Both the position numbers and the translations under genes were made by a program. DNA of 64,000 bases, taken from positions 124,001 through 188,000 of the forward strand of contig CAVQKQ010000026.1 of the NCBI GenBank assembly GCA_963713085.1. The letters are read 5' to 3'. A model generated the notes under the pieces. It worked only from the letters and a program-made list of their open reading frames with translations, did no database searches and was not told where the DNA came from. Shown in pieces: positions 1 through 8,504 of this stretch (position 1 is its first letter; every line of letters begins with the position of its first letter). This stretch comes from PFJX01 sp963713085. GTDB taxonomy: Bacteria > Pseudomonadota > Gammaproteobacteria > Burkholderiales > Thiobacillaceae.

Positions 1-690
<690 letters not shown>

Positions 691-751
691 CCGACAAAGT
701 TGGAACGCCGCTTGCATGGTTCCGGCAAAACGGGTTGCCAAAGGATTCGAC

Positions 752-913
752 ATGTTCGGCTGGTCGGTCGTCACCCTCGTCATCGCTGTCGTCGCCGCGC
801 TTTACGGCTTCGGGGCAACGAGCGGCACGGTGGCGCCGTTGGCCAAGGCCGTGTTCGTCGTGGGCCTGGTCCTGTTCCTGTTGTTGCTGGTGCTGGGGCG
901 TCGGCCGCCGTGA
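752..913 (+). CDS. DUF1328 small membrane protein (YtjA-like)
   Basis: A 53-residue protein that is almost entirely two hydrophobic helices (about residues 3-22 and 27-48) joined by a Gly/Thr turn and ending in GRRPP. This is the layout of the DUF1328/YtjA family of inner-membrane peptides, whose function is unknown and which are often seen among stress-induced genes. The ATG at 752 is preceded by AAAGGA at 739-744. An in-frame ATG at 716 would add 12 polar residues and has no ribosome binding site. It lies 61 bases after the GlrR-like gene on the same strand, so it could be cotranscribed with it. Confidence 0.7.
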   Translation: MFGWSVVTLVIAVVAALYGFGATSGTVAPLAKAVFVVGLVLFLLLLVLGRRPP

Positions 914-1052
914 GGCTGAAAATCCTGGCCTGTCGCCGCACGACGACAGGCCAGGCCCGATGGTCAGGCTGCCTTGGCGTGTGTCGTGGATCGTGACGCG
1001 GCGTAGCGACACGATAGGCTGATACGGCAGCCGCCAAGCGCGCAGCTCGCCA

Positions 1053-1601
1053 TCACGAGGCGTTCTCACCCGATACGGGGCCATTCAGCAGGAGCCTGCC
1101 GTCCTTGACCGGGATATGGTCCCCCGGGTCATGGTCCATGCGCACGGTGCCCCGCTGGTCGCCGAGACGATAGGACACGTCATAGCCCACCACGGTTTTT
1201 CGGGTGTCGTACACCGTCCTGCAATGGGTTTCCTGAACCGCCCGCGTGTCGGAATCCTGCATGTTCCGCTGGATATGGTTGCCCGCGTAGGCGCCCGCCG
1301 CGGCCCCGCCCAGGGTGGCCAGGGTGCGGCCACTGCCGGCGCCGATCTGGTTCCCCAGCACCCCGCCGACCAACGCGCCGATGGCCGTGCCGGCGACGCG
1401 GTCCCGGACCGGCGCCTGTTGGGTGACGACCTGATCTTTGCAAACCTGGTGGGGTGTTCTGATCGTCTTCGTGACCGGTCGGGCATCGACGACTTCCGCA
1501 TAGGCGGGCTCCATGTACCAGGTCCTGTAACTGGCGATGCCGCCCACCGCCGTGACTGCGGCGGCACCCATCAGCAAGCCTGTCAACATCGATTTGTCCA
1601 T
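1053..1601 (-). CDS. Glycine-zipper 2TM domain protein
   Basis: A 182-residue envelope protein. An N-terminal hydrophobic segment (about residues 6-24) is followed by a Gly/Ala-rich glycine zipper at about residues 71-110 (GALVGGVLGNQIGAGSG then GGAAAGAYAGN), like the SlyB/Rick-17kDa family. The C-terminal part has a repeated tyrosine/charged pattern. Cysteines at 54 and 127 flank the zipper and could form a disulfide. The ATG at 1601 has a strong GAAGGAG nine bases upstream. The frame stays open much further upstream, but that extension has no signal and crosses the divergent BON gene. Related proteins are outer-membrane-associated stress proteins; the exact role is unknown. Confidence 0.8.
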   Translation of the reverse strand: MDKSMLTGLLMGAAAVTAVGGIASYRTWYMEPAYAEVVDARPVTKTIRTPHQVCKDQVVTQQAPVRDRVAGTAIGALVGGVLGNQIGAGSGRTLATLGGAAAGAYAGNHIQRNMQDSDTRAVQETHCRTVYDTRKTVVGYDVSYRLGDQRGTVRMDHDPGDHIPVKDGRLLLNGPVSGENAS

Positions 1602-1931
1602 GATGATCTCCTTCTGTCGCAAGAAAGTGCCTGGCCTCAGGGCTCGGCACCTGCACCACGATCTGCAATTTTCGGACCAGCATGGCCGCCGGGAAAAGCC
1701 ACCGCGATACCACCATGCACCTTCGGAAAACGGGCAAAGCACGTAAGAAATCTGTCGTTGCATCACGACGGAATCCGCTTCCGGTTGCGTGGGCGTGAGC
1801 CTCCCGGATCCCGTCTGTGTGTCGTAACTTATTGAAAAACAAATAAAGAACAGTGGCTGGCATGGCGAATGCTGTAAGCCGTGCGTGGCATGTGCCACAT
1901 CCAATCCGATAACTTGGAAAAGGAGTTCACC
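1602..1931. other. Divergent intergenic region between glycine-zipper and BON genes
   Basis: About 330 bases with no convincing gene. It separates two divergently transcribed envelope genes, so promoters for both should lie here. A distinctly AT-rich stretch at about 1826-1853 is the best place to look for them; a TTGAAA hexamer starts at 1832. No matching -10 element at good spacing could be assigned with confidence. Confidence 0.4.
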
Positions 1932-2288
1932 ATGCAACGACTCAAACTCACCACCCATGCAGCTTGGTATTTGATTGCTGCCCTGGCGTCTGGCGTGGGC
2001 GCTGCGTCCGCATATGCCGCGAAACCCGCCAACACCCAATCGGGCCAGATCGTTCTGGCCATGGAGGAGGAAGAACATCACTCCGATGCCCTGATCACCA
2101 CCAAGGTCAAGGCCGCCTTGTTCAAGGCCAACTTCACGACCGGCCTGGACGTCAGCGTCTCGACCCACGATGGCGTGGTCCAACTGGCCGGTTATGTGGA
2201 CAAGGCCGATCAGGTGAACCTGGCTACGGATGTCGCCGGCAGCGTGGAAGGCGTGAAGCGGGTCGTCAATGACCTGCGGATCAAATGA
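1932..2288 (+). CDS. BON domain periplasmic protein
   Basis: A 118-residue exported protein. A signal peptide covers about residues 1-30 (hydrophobic core ending ASAYAAKP). An acidic linker leads into one BON domain (about residues 55-117) with the pattern DALITTKVKAALF, then GVVQLAGYVD and a terminal VKRVVNDLRIK. BON domains occur in OsmY/DolP-type proteins and are thought to bind phospholipid surfaces in the periplasm. The ATG at 1932 follows AGGAG at 1921-1925; upstream in-frame starts would put charged residues before the signal peptide. It lies divergent from the glycine-zipper gene. Confidence 0.85.
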   Translation: MQRLKLTTHAAWYLIAALASGVGAASAYAAKPANTQSGQIVLAMEEEEHHSDALITTKVKAALFKANFTTGLDVSVSTHDGVVQLAGYVDKADQVNLATDVAGSVEGVKRVVNDLRIK

Positions 2289-2518
2289 GACGTTCGATGA
2301 GGGAAGCGGGCGTCGAGCCCGGCGCTTCCCGCCGATGCGGTGACATCGGTATCCGTCGGCCCCACCGGCAACGGGGGGCGAGTCCTCCGCCCTGGCTGGC
2401 GGGGGTTGCAGCCCCCCGCGACGGACGTCATCCACATCCGGGAACCGAACCGTCTATCCATGCACCCCGCGCATCCAGTCGTCATGCGATTGCATAGGAG
2501 ACCGAATAGGAGACCGTT

Positions 2519-2785
2519 ATGAAAAACCTGACATTGTTGACTGTGCTGTTGGCCTTCTCCCTGGCCGGTTGCCAGAAGAACCAGGCCACACCGACCTCCC
2601 AGAACCAAGCGCCCGCGGCGAGCACGTCCTCAGCCTCAGACCCGCCGGCTTCCGGATCGGGCATGGGCCAGGGTAGCCCGTCCGAATACGCTCCGGCTCA
2701 GGGGTCCGGCATGAGCCAAGGCGATCAGCCCCAAGGCGCGTCCGACACGGCCACGCCGGGGCAGACCGCTCCCGGGACGCAGTGA
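2519..2785 (+). CDS. Small low-complexity lipoprotein
   Basis: An 88-residue predicted lipoprotein. The signal peptide ends in the lipobox LAGC, with Cys18 as the lipidation site. The mature part is low-complexity, rich in Ser, Gly, Gln, Pro and Ala, with a repeated GSGM(G/S)QG pattern. No catalytic domain is visible. It starts at the ATG after AGGAGA (2505-2510). The family is not recognised; a surface or periplasmic spacer-like role is only a guess. Confidence 0.6.
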   Translation: MKNLTLLTVLLAFSLAGCQKNQATPTSQNQAPAASTSSASDPPASGSGMGQGSPSEYAPAQGSGMSQGDQPQGASDTATPGQTAPGTQ

Positions 2786-2848
2786 CTCCGCGCTCCAGGC
2801 TGGCCGTCTCCCGGCCGGTCTGTGTCCCTTAGACGGCACGAGGTAACC

Positions 2849-3514
2849 ATGGACACCGGGTTGGCGCCGGACCGCCCCAGGCCAGGGCCGCAAGCGGACC
2901 CGCTGGTGGCTTGCCGGACCTGTGGCCTGACCCAGCGGCTCGTAGAGACGGCCGAGGATGAGGTCGCCATATGCCGCCGCTGCGGCTCGCGACTGCGGAC
3001 CAGCAAGTCCGGCAGCCTCGACCGCACCCTGGCCTTCTCCCTGGCGGCCCTGATCTGCTACCTGCCCGCCAACCTCTATCCCATCCTGCGCATGCAGTGG
3101 TACGGCATGGTCTCGGAGAACACCGTGTGGGAAGGCAGCGTGCGGCTGTTCCAGGACGGGCAATGGCTGGTCGCCGGCATCGTGTTCCTGGCCAGCATCC
3201 TGGTTCCGCTGCTCAAGCTGCTCGGCCTCTTCTATCTGGCGGGTACGGCCCGATACGGGTGGCCGCGGCAGCGATGGGAGCGGACCTGGATCTACAAGTG
3301 CATCGACCTGATCGGCCCCTGGGCGATGCTGGATGTCTTCCTCCTGTCGGTGCTGGTGGCGCTGGTCAAGCTCGGCCAGGCCGCCACCGTGCTGCCGGGC
3401 CCGGGATTGCTGGCATTCACCGCGGTGGTGGTCTTCTCGATCCTGGCGTCGAGCAGCTTCGACCCCGCCCTGATCTGGGAAGAAACGGACTCGGACCATG
3501 GCGGAACCGAATGA
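2849..3514 (+). CDS. pqiA: PqiA-family membrane protein (single PqiA module)
   Basis: A 221-residue inner-membrane protein. An N-terminal zinc ribbon has CxxC pairs at residues 22/25 and 42/45. About four transmembrane helices follow in the PqiA/LetA pattern, with the motif LPANLYPILRM just after the first helix start and the usual conserved acidic helix connections. E. coli PqiA carries two such modules; this is one. PqiA works with an MCE protein in lipid transport between inner and outer membranes. The ATG at 2849 follows GAGG at 2840-2843; an in-frame start at 2822 is less well placed. The stop overlaps the start of the MCE gene by 17 bases, so translation is coupled. Confidence 0.8.
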   Translation: MDTGLAPDRPRPGPQADPLVACRTCGLTQRLVETAEDEVAICRRCGSRLRTSKSGSLDRTLAFSLAALICYLPANLYPILRMQWYGMVSENTVWEGSVRLFQDGQWLVAGIVFLASILVPLLKLLGLFYLAGTARYGWPRQRWERTWIYKCIDLIGPWAMLDVFLLSVLVALVKLGQAATVLPGPGLLAFTAVVVFSILASSSFDPALIWEETDSDHGGTE

Positions 3515-4403
3515 AATCCCTAACCTGCTGGCCGACCCCCCCCAGGCTAGGCTGAAGCAACGCCGCCGGCGTTTTCCGATCATCTGGCTGGTGCCCCTGG
3601 TGGCCGCCCTGACCGCCGGCTATCTGCTGTTCCAGCGGGTGCGCGACATCGGTCCCGAGATCACCATCACCTTCAAGGACGCCAGCGGCGTCAAGGCCGG
3701 CCAGACCGACCTGGAGTACCGCGGAGTCCAGATCGGCGAGGTGCGATCGGTCGATCTGAGCCGGGACCGGCGCTCCGTCCGGGTGACGGCGCGCCTGCGC
3801 CGTTCGGCGGCAGCCATCGCCCGGGACGGGACGGCATTCTGGATCGTGCGCATCCAGGGCGGCATCGCCAATCTGGCCAATCTGGGCACCGTCATCAGCG
3901 GGCCCTACATCGCCGCGCAGCCGGGCGAGGGCAAGGCCCGGAAGGACTTCGTCGGACTGGATAGCGCGCCCTACGGGATTCCGCACAAGGATCTTGAAAT
4001 AACGCTGCGCGCCGCCCGGCTCGGCTCCCTCCGGCCCGGTTCGCCGGTCTACTACCGGGGCATCGAGGTGGGCGCGGTGCAGGACGCCGAACTCACCAAC
4101 GATGCCGCCGCGGTGGATATCCGCGTGTTCGTCAAACAACGCTACGCGAAGCTGGTCCGGGAAGGATCCAGGTTCTGGGACGCCAGCGGCGTGGACGTGA
4201 AGTTCGGCCTGTTGCGGGGCCTGAACGTCCACATGCAGTCGTTGCGCGCCCTCGCCACCGGCGGCGTCGCCTTCGCCACGCCGGACGACCCCAAGGCCCG
4301 GCCGGCGAAGGACGGCACGGTATTCCGCCTGAATGAGCAACCGGCCAAGGATTGGCTGGCGTGGCGGCCCGGGTTCGCCATCGCCGCCGACGATCATGGC
4401 TGA
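3498..4403 (+). CDS. PqiB-like MCE domain protein with two MCE domains
   Basis: A 301-residue protein with one N-terminal membrane anchor (about residues 25-43, preceded by RRRR) and two MCE domains (about 51-135 and 160-245). Each shows the MCE core, for example GVKAGQTDLEYRGVQIGEV and LRPGSPVYYRGIEVGAV. PqiB proteins usually have three MCE domains plus a long C-terminal helical needle (about 540 residues); this one stops after the second domain. The role inferred from the family is lipid transfer across the periplasm. It overlaps pqiA upstream by 17 bases, and its stop overlaps the downstream phospholipase-D gene by 8. No frameshift is visible, because the next gene starts cleanly with its own lipoprotein signal. 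Confidence 0.8.
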   Translation: MAEPNEIPNLLADPPQARLKQRRRRFPIIWLVPLVAALTAGYLLFQRVRDIGPEITITFKDASGVKAGQTDLEYRGVQIGEVRSVDLSRDRRSVRVTARLRRSAAAIARDGTAFWIVRIQGGIANLANLGTVISGPYIAAQPGEGKARKDFVGLDSAPYGIPHKDLEITLRAARLGSLRPGSPVYYRGIEVGAVQDAELTNDAAAVDIRVFVKQRYAKLVREGSRFWDASGVDVKFGLLRGLNVHMQSLRALATGGVAFATPDDPKARPAKDGTVFRLNEQPAKDWLAWRPGFAIAADDHG

Positions 4404-5823
4404 ACCCGCCACCAGGCGGGTCTCCCGGCCGGCGTACCCATGCCGCCGGCTGCTGGCGGGTGCATGTGCCGCAATGGTGCTGCTCTCGGGCTGCAAGACA
4501 CTGCCCCCGGTGCATATGGATAGCCTCGACCGGGGGACGCCAAGCGTGAAGGTCGCTGGGGCCGACGGACCGCTCTCCGAGCGGCAAAGCGCCGCGGTCA
4601 TGGGGCAACTGGCGCGCAATGCCGATACCACCGATGACCTGAGCCGGCACATCGCCCTGGTACAGAGGTCGACACATATCCCCCTGGTGTTGGGCAACCG
4701 GGTCACCCTGCTGCAGGACGACGGCGCGGCCTACAGCGCCATGGCCACCGCCATCGGCGACGCCAAGGACAACATCAACATGGAGACCTACATCTTCGAG
4801 GATGACAAGGTCGGGCACCGCTTCGCGCGCCTGCTGCTCGCGAAGCAGGCGGAGGGGGTCCAGGTGAACCTGATCTACGACAGTGTCGGCACCCTCGACA
4901 CGCCGAGAAGTTTCTTCGAGCGGCTGAAGCACAGCGGGATGCGCGTCCTGGAATTCAATCCCGTCAATCCGCTGCATGTGAAGAAGGCCTGGCGGCTCAA
5001 CCACCGGGACCACCGCAAGCTGCTCATCGTCGACGGCCGGATCGCATTCACCGGCAGCGTCAACATCGGCGACACCTTTTCCAGCGGCCCCATGCTCCAG
5101 TCCAAGACCGTAACGCGGTGGCCCGGCCAGGCCTCGAACTGGCGCGATACCCAGGTCCGGATCGAGGGACCGGTGGTGGGCGAGTTCCAGAAGATCTTCC
5201 TGGCGACCTGGAAAGGCCAGAACGGGCCGCCGCTGCCGCACAGGCGCTATTTCCCGCCATTGAGTCCGCAAGGAAGCGAGGCGGTGCTCGCCGTCAACGG
5301 CAGGGCCGATGCGCCGCGCAACCCGGTCTATGTGGCCCTGATCTCGGCGATCGAGAGCGCGCGGACCTATGTCCACCTGACCAATGCCTATTTCGTCCCG
5401 GACCCGCAGCTGGTGGCCGTGCTCAAGAAGGCGGCCTGGCGCGGCGTCGACGTCAGGCTGATCCTGCCCAGCCACACCGACTCCTGGCTCGCCATCAGCG
5501 CCGGCCGGTCGCACTACGAGGATCTGCTCGAAGCCGGCGTCAAGATCTATGAACGCAAGGACGCCGTGGTGCATTCCAAGACGGCGGTCATCGACGGGGT
5601 ATGGTCCTGCGTCGGGTCCACCAACCTGGATTGGCGCAGCTTCGTCCACAACGATGAGCTCAACGCCCTGATCCTGGGTCGGGCGTTCGCTCAGCGCACG
5701 GAGGCGTGGTTCGCGGCGGACCAGGCCAACTCGCGACGGATATTGCGAGACGCCTGGCGGCGGCGCTCGCCCCTGTCCCGCCTCCAGGAATGGCTGGCGC
5801 GGCTTTGGGCCTATTGGCTCTAG
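4396..5823 (+). CDS. Phospholipase D / cardiolipin-synthase-like lipoprotein
   Basis: A 475-residue PLD-superfamily protein. The N-terminus carries a lipobox LSGC (Cys33), so it is predicted to be a lipoprotein. Two HKD motifs are intact: His206 in HRKLLIVDG and His393 in HSKTAVIDG, each followed by the Gly-Ser-x-Asn motif (GSVNIGD, GSTNLDW). The overall layout matches cardiolipin synthase/PLD enzymes that transfer phosphatidyl groups. Whether it makes cardiolipin or hydrolyses phospholipid cannot be read from sequence. The ATG at 4396 overlaps the MCE gene by 8 bases (ATGGCTGA), so its product is probably made together with the lipid transporter, and its lipid anchor places it in the same envelope space. 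Confidence 0.85.
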   Translation: MAEPATRRVSRPAYPCRRLLAGACAAMVLLSGCKTLPPVHMDSLDRGTPSVKVAGADGPLSERQSAAVMGQLARNADTTDDLSRHIALVQRSTHIPLVLGNRVTLLQDDGAAYSAMATAIGDAKDNINMETYIFEDDKVGHRFARLLLAKQAEGVQVNLIYDSVGTLDTPRSFFERLKHSGMRVLEFNPVNPLHVKKAWRLNHRDHRKLLIVDGRIAFTGSVNIGDTFSSGPMLQSKTVTRWPGQASNWRDTQVRIEGPVVGEFQKIFLATWKGQNGPPLPHRRYFPPLSPQGSEAVLAVNGRADAPRNPVYVALISAIESARTYVHLTNAYFVPDPQLVAVLKKAAWRGVDVRLILPSHTDSWLAISAGRSHYEDLLEAGVKIYERKDAVVHSKTAVIDGVWSCVGSTNLDWRSFVHNDELNALILGRAFAQRTEAWFAADQANSRRILRDAWRRRSPLSRLQEWLARLWAYWL

Positions 5824-6102
5824 GCGTTGCCGGTAGCCGCGTTGGGGTTGCATGGATGCCATTTAGACCGGCGAACGGCCCGAGTCGCCTGGTGGCAACA
5901 AAAATGATCCGGAATATCAATGGCTTGCCCAATGGCATCGCGAGCTGTCGTGGAATGGAGACGATCACCGCCCGAACACGCCGGGCCGAATCCGGCCGTT
6001 GCGGCCAACCCATTGTTCCGATTGCAAAAAATATCCTGGCACGCGGCATGCAATGGGCTGTTTGCGGCACGTTGCCGCATTCATCAATGTTAAGGAGGCA
6101 GC

Positions 6103-6477
6103 ATGAAGACACCTCAACTCATGAAGCTCGCACCGCTGGTCGCCGTGGTCCTGGGCGGGTTCGCCCTGGCGCCGAGTTTTGCCGAGACCCCCGGCCAGCA
6201 AGCCGGGCCGCAAGGGATGCAGCCCAAGGCTGAATCGAGCGCTCAACCGCCCCAATCCGGTACCCCGGAACAAAAGGGCAACTCCCCGGCCCAGCTGATC
6301 CAGGACAAGATCCAGCAGGCATGCCAGCGGGCCGACAAGAACCATGACGGCTATATCAGCAAGTCCGAATACAAGGCCTTGCAGAAGGTCGCGAAGATCG
6401 ACTTCAAGAAGGCCGACAGCAACCATAAAGGCCGCCTGGACATGGCGGCCTGCGCCAAGGCCCTCGGCACGAGCTGA
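6103..6477 (+). CDS. Exported EF-hand protein
   Basis: A 124-residue exported protein. A signal peptide (about residues 1-28, ending SFA) precedes a Gln/Pro-rich linker and then an EF-hand pair. The first loop, residues 78-89 (DKNHDGYISKSE), keeps the Ca-coordinating Asp, Asn, Asp and Glu positions. The second, from about residue 105 (DSNHKGRLDMAA), has lost the final Glu and is probably weak. The ribosome binding site TAAGGAGG at 6091-6098 is near-perfect, suggesting good expression. It is probably a periplasmic calcium-binding or regulatory protein; no partner is identified. A second EF-hand gene follows about 110 bases downstream. Confidence 0.8.
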   Translation: MKTPQLMKLAPLVAVVLGGFALAPSFAETPGQQAGPQGMQPKAESSAQPPQSGTPEQKGNSPAQLIQDKIQQACQRADKNHDGYISKSEYKALQKVAKIDFKKADSNHKGRLDMAACAKALGTS

Positions 6478-6589
6478 CCTGGCGGAAGGGGGTGTCCGCC
6501 ACGCCGGTTCCCGGGCCTTGAACGGGAGCACGGGGTGGGCATCCCCAACAGGTTATGCGCGGTGCGCATGACATCGACAGGAGGTCGAC

Positions 6590-6907
6590 ATGGCAATGAA
6601 TGCGAATTTGCGGGACTTCTGCCTGGCGACGGCGCTGGTGCTTGGTCTGGCCGGCGTGGTGCCGGGCAGCGCCGATACGCAAGTGACGCCTTCGAACCCT
6701 GTCGATTCGATACCGGATTTCAAGACCGCCGACGGCAACGGGGATGGCCATCTCTCGCTGGCGGAGTTCAAGGCCCTCAATCTGGACGACCTGGCCTTCC
6801 ATGCGGCGGACAGCGACGGGGACGGCAGCGTGAGCCCCGGGAAGTATGACCGGTATGCCCAAGCCCGCGCCGCCGATCGAGCCCAGACCGGAATGCCTGC
6901 CAAATAG
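6590..6907 (+). CDS. Exported EF-hand protein (two loops)
   Basis: A 105-residue exported protein with a signal peptide (about residues 1-28, GVVPGSADT) and two EF-hand loops. These are residues 48-59 (DGNGDGHLSLAE, complete) and 74-85 (DSDGDGSVSPGK, final Glu replaced by Lys). ATG 6590 follows ACAGGAGG at 6579-6586. It is paralogous in design to the preceding EF-hand gene, but the sequences are too different for a recent duplication. A HiPIP gene begins 34 bases after its stop, so these are likely cotranscribed. Confidence 0.8.
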   Translation: MAMNANLRDFCLATALVLGLAGVVPGSADTQVTPSNPVDSIPDFKTADGNGDGHLSLAEFKALNLDDLAFHAADSDGDGSVSPGKYDRYAQARAADRAQTGMPAK

Positions 6908-6941
6908 CGCACCGGAACGGGTGGATACAGGAGACCGAACG

Positions 6942-7262
6942 ATGAAATCAGACCATCTCGAACATCACGCCCTGTTGCGCCGCGCCCTGTTGCGCGGCGC
7001 CGTGTACGCGGGACTGCTGAGCCTGCCGTGGGTGTCCCGCGCGGACCCGCTGCCGACCGGCGGTTCCGGCCCGGCCGGGCGCCTGGCGAGCGGTGCCAAT
7101 AAGCTCAGCCAGGCCAAGGCCGAGTACCAGGACACACCCAAGGACGGGCACGAGTGCGCCAAATGCACGCATTTCGTGGCCAGCAACAACACCTGCAAGG
7201 TGGTCGAGGGCAACGTCAGCCCGACCGGCTGGTGCGTGCTCTGGGCCGCCAAGCAGGCTTGA
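6942..7262 (+). CDS. High-potential iron-sulfur protein (HiPIP)
   Basis: A 106-residue periplasmic [4Fe-4S] electron carrier. The cluster cysteines are at 72, 75, 85 and 98, giving C-x2-C-x9-C-x12-C with the typical HiPIP context GWCVLWA. The N-terminus has a twin-arginine-like signal (LLRRALLRG, then a hydrophobic core to about residue 34), as expected for a HiPIP exported folded by Tat. HiPIPs shuttle single electrons from the bc1 complex or from sulfur/iron oxidation to terminal oxidases. ATG 6942 is preceded by AGGAGA. The neighbours are small exported proteins including a c-type cytochrome, which fits a periplasmic electron-carrier cluster. Confidence 0.9.
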   Translation: MKSDHLEHHALLRRALLRGAVYAGLLSLPWVSRADPLPTGGSGPAGRLASGANKLSQAKAEYQDTPKDGHECAKCTHFVASNNTCKVVEGNVSPTGWCVLWAAKQA

Positions 7263-7318
7263 GGCCGTTTGCTAGGAAGTGCGGCCCGCAGGTATCGATT
7301 GAAGACTGGAGGTGACCC

Positions 7319-7570
7319 ATGAACAAGCCCCGAATCAACGGACTCTGCCTGGCCCTGGTGGTGGCGACCCTGGGGCTGGGCGCCTGCGCCGAGAATCCCA
7401 GCCGGGAAGACGTGGGCACCGCCGCCGGCGCCGTGGTCGGCGGCGCGCTGGGCAACGCCCTGAGCAATGGTCCGGTGGGGACGATCGGCGGCGCGGTAGC
7501 CGGCGCGCTGATCGGCAAGGAACTCGGCGAGGATTCGGACCGTGAGCACCGGCGCTATGACGGGCGATGA
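7319..7570 (+). CDS. Glycine-zipper lipoprotein
   Basis: An 83-residue lipoprotein with lipobox LGAC (Cys23) followed by a glycine-zipper segment (about residues 34-67: GTAAGAVVGGALGNALSN, then GGAVAGALIGKELGE). The charged tail is DSDREHRRYDGR. It resembles OsmB/YMGG-like outer-membrane lipoproteins, which have a structural or stress role that is not well defined. ATG 7319 is preceded by GGAGGTGA. It sits between the HiPIP and cytochrome c genes on the same strand. Confidence 0.75.
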   Translation: MNKPRINGLCLALVVATLGLGACAENPSREDVGTAAGAVVGGALGNALSNGPVGTIGGAVAGALIGKELGEDSDREHRRYDGR

Positions 7571-7662
7571 GCCCCGGATGCGCCTTTGCCCGGCCGGTCC
7601 GGCCGAGTCCCGGCACTTCGATGGCTCTGCCGGGACGTGAAATATTGAGACAGGAGCCAATG

Positions 7663-7971
7663 ATGAAACGCCATGCCTGTTTTGTTGTCTTGATTGCGGT
7701 TATTTCGCCGGCCCTGGCGGGGCCTTTCGAGCTGGGCGACGCCAACCACGGCAAGTCCCTGGTGGATCGGCACTGCGTGTCGTGCCACGTGTCCAGGTTC
7801 GGGGGTGACGGTTCCGGCGTCTACACCCGGCCTGACCACAAGATCCGCTCCGCGGAGGATCTGGTCGCCCAGATCGGCCGCTGCAACGCCGGCGCACACG
7901 CCGGGCTGAGCGCGGAAGATCAGCGCGACGTGGGTGCCTATCTCGACCAGGCCTTCTATAAATTCAAGTGA
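7663..7971 (+). CDS. Monoheme c-type cytochrome without Met ligand
   Basis: A 102-residue exported cytochrome. A signal peptide (about residues 1-19, ending ALA) is followed by one heme site, Cys38-Val-Ser-Cys41-His42. The fold ends with a YLDQAFYKF helix typical of small class I cytochromes. The mature chain has no methionine, so the usual His/Met ligation is impossible; Cys74 (in GRCNAG), His59 and His79 are candidate sixth ligands. Of two adjacent ATGs (7660, 7663), the second is better spaced from AGGAG at 7652-7656. It is likely a periplasmic electron carrier or sensor; its partner is unknown. Confidence 0.85.
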   Translation: MKRHACFVVLIAVISPALAGPFELGDANHGKSLVDRHCVSCHVSRFGGDGSGVYTRPDHKIRSAEDLVAQIGRCNAGAHAGLSAEDQRDVGAYLDQAFYKFK

Positions 7972-8053
7972 CGGGACGCGGTCCGAAACCGGGCGCACAC
8001 CGCCCGGAGGTGTCCGAATTCATGCTCGAATTCAACCAGACGAGGAGAACGCG

Positions 8054-8482
8054 ATGCGATTCATGGTCATGATCAAGGCCAACCCGCACACCGAGGCGGG
8101 CGAGATGCCGAGCGAACAGCTCCTGGCCGAGATGGGCAGATTCAACGAGGAACTGGTGAAGGCCGGGGTGATGTTGGCGGGCGAAGGGCTGCATCCCAGC
8201 TCGAAAGGGGTGCGCGTGCGCTTCTCGGGCGGCAATCGCAGCGTGGTCAACGGGCCTTTCAGCGAGAGCGACGGGCTGATCGCGGGCTTCTGGCTGTGGC
8301 AAACGCCATCCCTGAATGAGGCCATCGAATGGGCCAAGCGCTGTCCCAACCCCACCCCGGGCGAGTCGGTCATCGAGATCCGCCAGGTATTCGAGGCGGA
8401 AGACTTCGGCGCCGAGTTCACCCCGGAACTGCGCGACCAGGAGGAAAGGCTGCGGGCCGAGATCGCCGCGCGCGGCCACTGA
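8054..8482 (+). CDS. YciI-like (DGPF domain) protein
   Basis: A 142-residue cytosolic protein with the YCII-related/DGPF fold. It starts MRFMVMIKA, has a central VNGPFSESDGLIAGFWLW region (the family's DGPF/E-K-E segment) and ends in an acidic helix. Relatives were once called PhnB-like and are commonly paired with VOC proteins or ECF sigma factors. No enzymatic function is established. The ATG at 8054 follows GAGGAG at 8042-8047. A VOC-family gene follows after 22 bases, so they probably form a two-gene unit. Confidence 0.8.
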   Translation: MRFMVMIKANPHTEAGEMPSEQLLAEMGRFNEELVKAGVMLAGEGLHPSSKGVRVRFSGGNRSVVNGPFSESDGLIAGFWLWQTPSLNEAIEWAKRCPNPTPGESVIEIRQVFEAEDFGAEFTPELRDQEERLRAEIAARGH

Positions 8483-8504
8483 CCCGGACCACGAGGAGGC
8501 AACC

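Noticed and set aside
1602..2435. N-terminal extension of the glycine-zipper gene
   Set aside because: The frame is open, but it crosses the BON gene on the other strand and lacks a ribosome binding site; the ATG at 1601 has a strong one.
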